A stretch of 11,847 nucleotides of DNA from positions 1-11,847 of the forward strand of contig CAJUPP010000073.1 in the NCBI GenBank assembly GCA_910588325.1, read 5' to 3'. Every line of letters begins with the position of its first letter. Position 1 is the first letter of the stretch. This stretch comes from an uncultured Hungatella sp. Lineage in GTDB: Bacteria > Bacillota > Clostridia > Lachnospirales > Lachnospiraceae. This document shows, piece after piece, positions 6,687-11,847 of the stretch. Position numbers and translations under genes: made by a program. The notes under the pieces were generated by a model. That model was not told the DNA's origin. It did no database searches and saw nothing but the letters and a program-made list of their open reading frames with translations.

Positions 6687-8939
6687 ATGAAATCATTAGT
6701 CATAGCGGAAAAGCCGTCTGTAGCAAGGGATATTGCACGTGTGCTTGGATGTACGAAGCAGATAAGCGGTGCCATAGAAGGACAGAATTATATTGTTACA
6801 TGGGGGCTGGGGCATCTGGTGACCCTGGCAGACCCGGAAGACTATGACAAGAAATACAAGGAATGGAAGATGGAGGATCTTCCCATGCTTCCGGAGGTTT
6901 TTCAGCTGGAAGTGATTAAGTCCACAGGGAAACAGTATCAGGCGGTAAAGGCACAGATTCACCGGAAGGATGTGGGAGAGATTATCATTGCCACGGATGC
7001 AGGACGGGAAGGGGAACTGGTGGCAAGGCTGATTTTGAAAAAGGCCGGCTGTAAAAAGTCCTTGAAGCGGCTGTGGATTTCTTCGGTGACAGACAGGGCT
7101 ATCAGGGAGGGATTTGCCAACTTAAAGGATGGCAGGGACTATGAGTTTCTTTATGATGCTGCCATGTGCAGGGCAGAGGCAGACTGGATGGTGGGAATCA
7201 ACGCCACCAGGGCCCTGACCTGCAAATACAATGCTCAGCTGTCCTGCGGGCGGGTTCAGACTCCCACGCTGGCTATGATTGCCAGACGGGAGGAGCAGAT
7301 TCAAAAGTTTGTTCCAAAGTCCTACTATGTGCTTCGGGCACAGGCAGAAGGAATGACTCTGACCGGATCTCAGTCTTTTGACAAGGTAAAGATGGAGGAG
7401 CTGTTAAAGCAGTTAAAGGGCCAGAAGGCTGTTGTATCTCAGATAAAGAAGACTCCGAAAAAGACCATAGCGCCTCTTCTGTATGATTTGACAGAGCTGC
7501 AGCGGGATGCCAGCAAAAGGTATGATTACTCTGCCAAGGAAACTCTGAATATTATGCAGAGGCTTTATGAAAACCATAAGGTTCTGACGTATCCGAGAAC
7601 GGATTCCAGGTATTTAAGTTCAGACATTGTACCTACAATAAAGGAGCGGTTAAAGGCCTGCGGGGTGGGGCCTTACAAGAAGCTGGCGGGAAAACTGGTA
7701 AATAAGCCGTTCTCTGAGAAGCTTATTTTTGTAGATAACAGTAAGGTGTCGGACCACCATGCCATCATACCTACGGAACAGTTTGTCCAGCTTGATCATA
7801 TGACGGTGGATGAGAGACGGATTTATGATTTGGTGGTGAGAAGATTCCTGGCGGTTCTGGAACCGCCTTATGAGTATGAGCAGATTTCTTTGACTGTGGG
7901 CATAGGGGAAGAGACATTTACTGCCAGGGAAAATGTGGTAACTGCCATGGGTTGGAAAGCGGTTTATGATACGGAAAAGGAAGGCTTATCTTTAGCGGAA
8001 CTGTTTGAAGAGGAAGAAAGGGATGGGTGGGGAGGATTGTCAGAGAACAGAGCGCAAGGAAGCAGAGTATCGGGGGAAAAGCTTCTGCAGCTGAAGAAAG
8101 GGGATGTGCTTAAGGGGGTCAGCCTTTCAATGACAGAGGGAAAGACGAAACCGCCGGCTCATTTTAATGAAGCCACTCTGCTTTCTGCCATGGAAAATCC
8201 TGCGGCTTATATGGAGTCAAAGGATAAGGATATGGTGAAAACCCTTGGGGAGACAGGAGGCCTGGGGACTGTGGCTACCAGGGCGGATATTATTGAAAAA
8301 TTGTTTTCCAGCTTTCTTTTGGAGAAAAGAGGGAAAGAGATCTATCTGACTTCCAAGGCAAAACAGCTTCTGGAACTGGTGCCAGAGGACCTGCGCAAGC
8401 CGGAACTGACGGCGGACTGGGAGATGAAGCTTTTAAAGATTGCCAGGGGAAATTTGAAACGGTCTGTGTTTATGAAAGACATCCGGGGATATTCGAAGGA
8501 ATTGATTAAGCAGATTAAAGAGGGGGAAGGCAGTTTCCGACATGACAATCTGACAAATAAGAAATGTCCTGAGTGTGGGAAATTGATGCTGCTTGTAAAG
8601 GGGAAAAACAGTGAGATGCTGGTGTGCCAGAACCGGGAATGCGGCCACAGGGAGACTATTTCCCGTATCTCCAATGCCAGATGCCCGGTCTGCCATAAAA
8701 AGATGGAGTTAAGAGGGAAAGCTGAAGGACAGATTTTTGTGTGCAGATGCGGGTATAAAGAAAAGCTGAAGGCATTTCAGGAGCGGAGGAAGAAGGAAGG
8801 GGCAGGCGTGTCGAAGAAGGATGTGGCAAACTATATGAATCGGCAGAAGAAGGAGGCGGCAGAGCCTTTGAATAATGCATTTGCCAGGGCGCTGGCAGGT
8901 TTTACACTGGAAGAGGGGAGCAGGGATGACGGAATATAG
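6687..8939 (+). CDS. topB: DNA topoisomerase III (type IA)
   Basis: A 750-aa type IA topoisomerase, which passes single strands to decatenate or relax negatively supercoiled DNA. The N-terminal toprim domain begins SLVIAEKPSVARD with Glu8, and has ATDAGREGE at 102-110; the second acidic position of the DxD motif is Gly106, as I recall for Firmicutes TopB. The active-site tyrosine is Tyr302 in TYPRTDSRYL. The C-terminus carries two zinc ribbons, Cys627/630/647/652 and Cys666/669/686/688, then a Lys/Arg-rich tail likely to bind DNA. AGGAGA at 6673-6678 precedes the ATG. All core motifs are intact and no conjugation genes surround it, suggesting the housekeeping chromosomal copy rather than one on an integrative element. 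Its end overlaps the following GNAT gene by 14 nt. Confidence 0.95.
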   Translation: MKSLVIAEKPSVARDIARVLGCTKQISGAIEGQNYIVTWGLGHLVTLADPEDYDKKYKEWKMEDLPMLPEVFQLEVIKSTGKQYQAVKAQIHRKDVGEIIIATDAGREGELVARLILKKAGCKKSLKRLWISSVTDRAIREGFANLKDGRDYEFLYDAAMCRAEADWMVGINATRALTCKYNAQLSCGRVQTPTLAMIARREEQIQKFVPKSYYVLRAQAEGMTLTGSQSFDKVKMEELLKQLKGQKAVVSQIKKTPKKTIAPLLYDLTELQRDASKRYDYSAKETLNIMQRLYENHKVLTYPRTDSRYLSSDIVPTIKERLKACGVGPYKKLAGKLVNKPFSEKLIFVDNSKVSDHHAIIPTEQFVQLDHMTVDERRIYDLVVRRFLAVLEPPYEYEQISLTVGIGEETFTARENVVTAMGWKAVYDTEKEGLSLAELFEEEERDGWGGLSENRAQGSRVSGEKLLQLKKGDVLKGVSLSMTEGKTKPPAHFNEATLLSAMENPAAYMESKDKDMVKTLGETGGLGTVATRADIIEKLFSSFLLEKRGKEIYLTSKAKQLLELVPEDLRKPELTADWEMKLLKIARGNLKRSVFMKDIRGYSKELIKQIKEGEGSFRHDNLTNKKCPECGKLMLLVKGKNSEMLVCQNRECGHRETISRISNARCPVCHKKMELRGKAEGQIFVCRCGYKEKLKAFQERRKKEGAGVSKKDVANYMNRQKKEAAEPLNNAFARALAGFTLEEGSRDDGI

Positions 8940-9456
8940 AGAATTGAGTGAGGACGAATTATGTCCGGAACTGTTTGGCGAATTTATCCGGCATCAGAAG
9001 GTGGTGAAGTGCTGGAGGAAAGAGGAAGGAAACTGGGTGATTCGGGATGACCCGTTTATTGATGACTGGGGGGAACGGGAGTATCAGTATCTGGTGAAAT
9101 GTCTGAAGCATACGGTTGTCACAGGAGGATGGGTGTATGGAGCATTTAAGGATGGTGTGCTGAAAGGCTTTGCATCGGTTGAGGCCAAACGATTTGGGGA
9201 GAAGAAAGAGTATTTGGACTTGTCCTGTATTCACGTTTCGGAGGAGATGCGCGGAGAGGGGATAGGGAAGAGGATGTTTTTGGCGGCGGCAGAATGGGCC
9301 AGAGGGAAAGGGGCTGGGAAGCTGTATATTTCAGGGCATTCGGCGGTGGAGACTCAGGCGTTTTATAAGGCACTTGGGTGTGTGGAGGCCAAGGAGTATA
9401 ATCGGAAACATGTGGAGTTGGAGCCTTATGATTGTCAGTTGGAGTTTGTGGTGTGA
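8926..9456 (+). CDS. GNAT family N-acetyltransferase
   Basis: A 176-aa protein with the acetyl-CoA-binding signature of GCN5-related acetyltransferases: a beta strand LDLSCIHVSEEM followed by RGEGIGKRM (residues 109-117, the R/QxxGxG/A loop), the helix AAAEWARGKG, and the C-terminal motif ETQAFYKALGCVEA (about 142-155). The acceptor substrate cannot be inferred. The ATG at 8926 is chosen because AGAGGGGAG (8912-8920) lies 5 nt upstream and the fold starts there; an earlier in-frame ATG at 8875 would extend far into topB. The 14-nt overlap with topB suggests coupled translation. Its TGA is in frame with the serpin fragment that follows. Confidence 0.88.
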   Translation: MTEYRELSEDELCPELFGEFIRHQKVVKCWRKEEGNWVIRDDPFIDDWGEREYQYLVKCLKHTVVTGGWVYGAFKDGVLKGFASVEAKRFGEKKEYLDLSCIHVSEEMRGEGIGKRMFLAAAEWARGKGAGKLYISGHSAVETQAFYKALGCVEAKEYNRKHVELEPYDCQLEFVV

Positions 9457-9489
9457 TTTTTTGGCGCGGGGGGACGCTCCGGAACGGAT

Positions 9490-9792
9490 ATGGCGTCCTG
9501 GGTGAAGGAAATGGGGGTGCCGGTTGCTTTTTCGCCGGAAAAGGCGGATTTTTCAGGGATCAGTGATGAGGTGTGCTGGATTAATTCGGTGATCCAAAAG
9601 GCACATATCGGAATTGATGAAAATGGGATTGAGGCGGCTTCTTTTACCCAGATGGATTGGGCGGGAGCGGCACTGCCTTCCGGCAGGGCGGAAATGATAC
9701 TGGACAGGCCGTTTTTATATGTGGTTCAGGAGAAGGAATGTCCGGTGTTTATAGGGATCTGCGAGAATCCGTTAGATGGAGACGGGGAATGA
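9490..9792 (+). pseudogene. Serpin C-terminal fragment (truncated serine protease inhibitor)
   Basis: The 100-residue reading frame matches only the C-terminal quarter of a serpin: GVPVAFSPEKADFSGIS (residues 9-25), INSVIQKAHIGIDENG (31-46), the hinge ENGIEAASFTQ (44-54), then the reactive loop and the strand pattern LDRPFLYVVQ (71-80) to FIGICENP (87-94). Full serpins are about 350-420 aa, so roughly 300 residues are missing. In frame upstream there are only 11 codons back to the GNAT stop at 9454-9456. The ATG at 9490 has no good ribosome binding site. The fragment cannot form the serpin fold, so it is probably a deletion remnant; a short expressed peptide is less likely. The hinge has Ile where inhibitory serpins usually have Thr or Ser (P14). 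Confidence 0.75.
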
Positions 9793-9828
9793 GAAGGTCA
9801 GAGAAGAAAGAGAAGGGAAGGAGAATTT

Positions 9829-10317
9829 ATGGAGCGGAGAGATAAGATTAATTATTATCTGGATCTGGCGGAGGTGGTTTCCAAAAGAGGGACATGTCTT
9901 AGAAAGCTTTACGGGGCAGTGATTGTGAAGAATGATGAGGTGATATCTACCGGATATGTGGGGGCGCCAAGAGGCAGGAAGAACTGTTCTGATTTGGGGG
10001 TATGTATCCGTCAGAAGATGAATATTCCCAGAGGAGAGCGATATGAGATGTGCCGCAGTGTTCATGCGGAAGCCAATGCGATTATCAGTGCAGAGCGGGA
10101 GAAGATGATAGGAGCTTCCCTTTATTTGGTGGGGAAAGAAGCAGGAACGGGAGCTTATGTGAAAAACAGCAATTGCTGCTCCATGTGCAAACGTCTGGTT
10201 ATTAATGCGGGGATTGAAACAGTGTATGTCAGGGATGATGAGGACCATTACCGGGTGGTTCAGGTGAGGGACTGGATTGAGCAGGATGAGTCGCTGGAGG
10301 GGACCTTTGGATATTGA
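9829..10317 (+). CDS. dCMP/cytidine deaminase family protein (ComEB-like)
   Basis: A 162-aa zinc-dependent deaminase of the deoxycytidylate deaminase type, which converts dCMP to dUMP for thymidylate synthesis. Conserved pieces are GAVIVKNDEVISTGYVGAPRG (29-49), CRSVHAEANAI (75-85) with zinc ligand His79 and catalytic Glu81, and the second zinc motif at 116-120 (CCSMC) with Cys117 and Cys120. The usual Pro of PCxxC is Cys116. The RGERYEMC stretch before HAE is typical of dCMP deaminases. GGAAGGAG (9815-9822) precedes the ATG. It is the last gene of the rightward cluster, with a hairpin about 120 nt after its stop. The free nucleotide is the likely substrate, but related enzymes acting on other cytosine compounds cannot be excluded. 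Confidence 0.85.
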   Translation: MERRDKINYYLDLAEVVSKRGTCLRKLYGAVIVKNDEVISTGYVGAPRGRKNCSDLGVCIRQKMNIPRGERYEMCRSVHAEANAIISAEREKMIGASLYLVGKEAGTGAYVKNSNCCSMCKRLVINAGIETVYVRDDEDHYRVVQVRDWIEQDESLEGTFGY

Positions 10318-10440
10318 TTAGTTCTTGCATTTCCTTCTATATTGGGAGAAGAGTATGACGAGCCGCATTTTTTGCTGTAGCAGGAGGTTACGGAGATTGG
10401 CGGCTGCGTTTGATGATTTAGGTTAAAGAGGACGCTTATG

Positions 10441-10477
10441 GGGTCTGCCGCAGTTAGATGGCAGACCCTTTGCATTT
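10441..10477 (+). terminator. Hairpin terminator closing the topB-deaminase cluster
   Basis: A perfect 9-bp GC-rich stem, GGGTCTGCC (10441-10449) and GGCAGACCC (10460-10468), with a 10-nt loop, is followed by TTTGCATTT. The T-run is interrupted, so termination may be moderate. It lies between convergent genes and could serve both strands. The remaining 10318-10440 stretch holds only a possible 23-codon ORF at 10355 that I do not support. Confidence 0.6.
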
Positions 10478-10507
10478 CCTGTGCCCGGCAGCGGACGCAC
10501 CACCACC

Positions 10508-10537
10508 CATGAAAGTCTGGCGGGCGGAACTTTCATG
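10508..10537. repeat. Inverted repeat between convergent genes
   Basis: CATGAAAGT (10508-10516) and ACTTTCATG (10529-10537) form a perfect 9-bp stem with a 12-nt GC-rich loop. It lies 39 bp past the 3' end of the leftward YjfB-like gene, so it may help end or stabilise that transcript, but no T-run follows on either strand. Confidence 0.4.
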
Positions 10538-10576
10538 ATTTCTCAAACAGCAAAACATGAACTAAATGGCATGGAA

Positions 10577-10756
10577 TCACACCCGGATATCCAGATATTC
10601 TCCCAGTCCGGAAACCGGTACGGATGCCGTCTCGATCATCTCATTCAATGCTTCGCCGGTTACCTCTGCCGTATCCAGAACCTTGGACAATAAAGCAACT
10701 CCCATGTTTGAAACCATCTGGCTTGTCGACATGGAGGATAATGCTGAAATATCCAT
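10577..10756 (-). CDS. YjfB-like putative motility protein
   Basis: A 59-aa leftward protein starting MDISALSSMSTSQ and continuing NMGVALLSKVLDTAE, which fits the small YjfB family annotated as putative motility proteins (typically about 60 aa, beginning MDI with a Ser/Gln-rich helix and a VALLKKALD-like core). The start is set by a very strong ribosome binding site, GGAGGTGA, ending 5 nt upstream on the minus strand; longer leftward starts would run through the divergent promoters. YjfB genes are associated with flagellar regulons in Firmicutes, but no flagellar gene is in the window and the biochemical role is not established. The protein is transcribed towards the deaminase gene. Confidence 0.75.
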   Translation of the reverse strand: MDISALSSMSTSQMVSNMGVALLSKVLDTAEVTGEALNEMIETASVPVSGLGEYLDIRV

Positions 10757-10789
10757 ATTTATCACCTCCATTATGGAAATCATAAGAAA

Positions 10790-10818
10790 ATGATAGCAGA
10801 AATTACGGAGAAAAGCAA
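10790..10818 (-). promoter_or_regulatory. Extended -10 promoter for the YjfB-like gene
   Basis: On the minus strand, TTGCTT (10813-10818) is separated by 17 bases from TATCAT (10790-10795), which is preceded by TGC, making an extended -10. Transcription would start about 27-30 nt before the ATG. A GCCGA-ATAA sequence further upstream (10844-10852, minus) resembles a sigma-28 -10 box but has one extra base, so the sigma-A reading is preferred. Confidence 0.55.
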
Positions 10819-10840
10819 GCATAACCCATTCAATATGTTC

Positions 10841-10869
10841 TTGATTATTCGGCGATATGAGGCTAAAAT
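10841..10869 (+). promoter_or_regulatory. Sigma-A-type promoter for the rightward membrane-protein pair
   Basis: TTGATT (10841-10846), 17 bases and TAAAAT (10864-10869) make a good consensus match about 40 nt upstream of the TTG start at 10908. It is divergent from the YjfB promoter, about 45 bp apart between -10 boxes' distal edges, so the two could share a regulator. GGCGATAT (10851-10858) within the spacer is one base from a sigma-28 -10 box, but no matching -35 is seen. Confidence 0.6.
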
Positions 10870-10907
10870 AGAAAGAAAATAATTTTGAAATACATAGAGG
10901 TGCGGCC

Positions 10908-11639
10908 TTGAATAAATATATAAAATTTTTTGCAGGGAATGCGGCGTTTGCCGCAGCGGCAGTCTGTCTGTATTCGCCGGGGCTTATAGGGCTGTCTCCC
11001 TTCAGTTCCAATGCAGTGACAGCGGCGGCTTCTGTTGCCATAGGGGCGGCGGCTGTTCCTGCATTTATCTGGATGAACAAAAGATTTCTTGCAGAGAAAG
11101 AGGTAAAGCTTTTGGGAACCAATGAGGAGAAGGCGGATCAGAAGGCAATGGAACTGATGGAAAGCTTCTGTTCCAGCAAGGTTCTGGGAGGAATCGCAAA
11201 ATCCGCCCTTTCCCAGATGGAGAGGATGGAGCATGCAGAGAAAAACTTCGAAAGACTGACGGACAGAAGATTTAGCGCTCAGACCTTAAGTTATCAGAAA
11301 TTTATGGCAGTGATCCATTCTGCCCAGGCGGCTTTGTCAAAGGGATATGTGAAAATGGCAAATAAGATGATTATTTTCGATGAGGCGGAGTATCGGAAGC
11401 TGACAACCGATGAGTATCGAAAGGATGACATTCCCGATAAGATTCAGGAGGAGAAAAGAGCGTTGTATGAGAAGAATTTGGATGAGCTCCGCCTGGTTCT
11501 GGAAAATCATGAAAGGATTCTTCTGGGAATCGACCATCTGATGGCGGAGATGGCCAATGCAGATTACTCGGAGCATGAGGTGGATCATGCTGTTTCGGAG
11601 ATCGATGTGCTGTTAAAACAGCTGGAATATTATAAATAG
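10908..11639 (+). CDS. Uncharacterised protein with two N-terminal TM segments and helical cytoplasmic domain
   Basis: A 243-aa protein I do not recognise. Two Ala-rich hydrophobic segments at about residues 7-28 and 36-56 form a probable hairpin in the membrane. The remaining roughly 185 residues are highly charged and predicted helical, with heptad-like stretches around 71-115 and 176-240 (for example EEKRALYEKNLDELRLVLENHE near 181-202, given here as its ends). The start is TTG at 10908: AGAGGTG (10896-10902) is well spaced for it, and the following codons (NKYIKFF) suit a membrane insertion start. It is 24 nt upstream of another membrane-anchored gene, so they probably form an operon. A relation to XpaC-like proteins is conceivable from the layout but not supported by motifs I can see. 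Confidence 0.7.
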   Translation: MNKYIKFFAGNAAFAAAAVCLYSPGLIGLSPFSSNAVTAAASVAIGAAAVPAFIWMNKRFLAEKEVKLLGTNEEKADQKAMELMESFCSSKVLGGIAKSALSQMERMEHAEKNFERLTDRRFSAQTLSYQKFMAVIHSAQAALSKGYVKMANKMIIFDEAEYRKLTTDEYRKDDIPDKIQEEKRALYEKNLDELRLVLENHERILLGIDHLMAEMANADYSEHEVDHAVSEIDVLLKQLEYYK

Positions 11640-11663
11640 GAATATGATACAGAAGGAGGGCTT

Positions 11664-11847
11664 ATGAAAAACAGTAAGAATCAGATATTCATCATCGCAG
11701 CCACCGGAATTTTGGTGTTTGTCATCGTGTTTGCCGGTATCAACTTAACCAGGAATGTGGGAAAGTCTACGAAGGCGGTCAATACGGAGACGGCTGTCTC
11801 TGTAATTGAACGGTATGTAAAAAAGATCGACCCAAAGGAGGCACAGA
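11664..11847 (+). CDS. Membrane-anchored protein, 5' part only (runs off the window)
   Basis: An ATG at 11664 preceded by the strong ribosome binding site AGAAGGAGGG (11651-11660) opens a frame that stays open for 61 codons to the window edge. The N-terminus is MKNSKNQ followed by a hydrophobic stretch of about 20 residues (IFIIAATGILVFVIVFAGIN, 8-27), consistent with a signal anchor. No lipobox Cys or clear signal peptidase site is seen. The visible part after it is hydrophilic with a charged helix (SVIERYVKKIDPKEAQ). The family is not recognisable from this fragment. It lies 24 nt after the two-TM gene, so joint transcription and perhaps a joint envelope role are likely. Confidence 0.7.
   Translation, partial: MKNSKNQIFIIAATGILVFVIVFAGINLTRNVGKSTKAVNTETAVSVIERYVKKIDPKEAQ

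Noticed and set aside
6257..6775. 172-codon minus-strand frame spanning the repeat end and the 90-aa gene
   Set aside because: It covers the repeat, the forward gene and the topB start; it lacks a good ribosome binding site and recognisable domain.
6687..8939. topB as a marker of an integrative conjugative element
   Set aside because: No relaxase, type IV secretion, single-strand-binding or integrase genes are near; it sits among housekeeping genes.
10355..10426. 23-codon ORF (MTSRIFCCSRR...) after the deaminase gene
   Set aside because: It is very short with only a mediocre GGGAGAAG upstream; it lies just before the terminator and there is nothing to separate it from chance.
10863..11234. 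Minus-strand frame within the two-TM protein gene
   Set aside because: The forward gene has a good promoter, ribosome binding site and following operon partner; the reverse product has no coherent features.

Overview
The window looks like chromosomal DNA from a Gram-positive, moderate-GC member of the Clostridia, most likely a Lachnospiraceae relative. The reasons are strong AGGAGG-type ribosome binding sites, short-form HisG, a Firmicutes-type topoisomerase III with the toprim sequence ATDAGREGE, a YjfB-family protein, and compact imperfect-palindrome repeats between genes. The taxonomic call is inference. No plasmid, phage, CRISPR, rRNA or tRNA signature was seen.

Layout. Positions 3-113 may hold the tail of an upstream gene. 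An SGNH/GDSL hydrolase (247-939) follows with its own sigma-A-type promoter. Directly after its stop lies a 144-bp MITE-like element (948-1091), flanked by 8-bp direct repeats and folding into three internal hairpins. A terminator- or attenuator-like hairpin comes next, then three histidine biosynthesis genes, hisG-hisD-hisB (1216-3779), tightly packed with an ATGA overlap between the first two. HisG is the short form, which normally needs HisZ, and no hisZ is in the window. After hisB come a 36-residue, acid-free basic micro-ORF (3810-3920) and, overlapping it by ATGA, a membrane-anchored zinc-ribbon/leucine-rich-repeat protein (3917-5944).

The 438-bp gap after the LRR gene is mostly two tandem copies of a second palindromic repeat, joined at a shared CTAG. 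Next is a rightward cluster: a 90-aa conserved-looking hypothetical protein, DNA topoisomerase III (topB), a GNAT acetyltransferase overlapping the topB end, a serpin C-terminal fragment lacking about three quarters of the normal protein, and a dCMP-deaminase-family enzyme. A hairpin at 10441-10468 closes this cluster.

The last part has a divergent promoter region (about 10757-10907). Leftward it drives a 59-aa YjfB-like putative motility protein; rightward it drives an unrecognised two-TM protein followed by a second membrane-anchored protein that runs off the window end.

No obvious new defence or catalytic system is present. The points most worth a second look are the two classes of structured repeats and their insertion marks, the coupled micro-ORF/zinc-ribbon-LRR pair, the serpin remnant, the SGNH enzyme lacking the usual catalytic Asp, and the uncharacterised membrane-protein pair at the right edge. 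All comparisons with protein families are from memory; no database search was possible.
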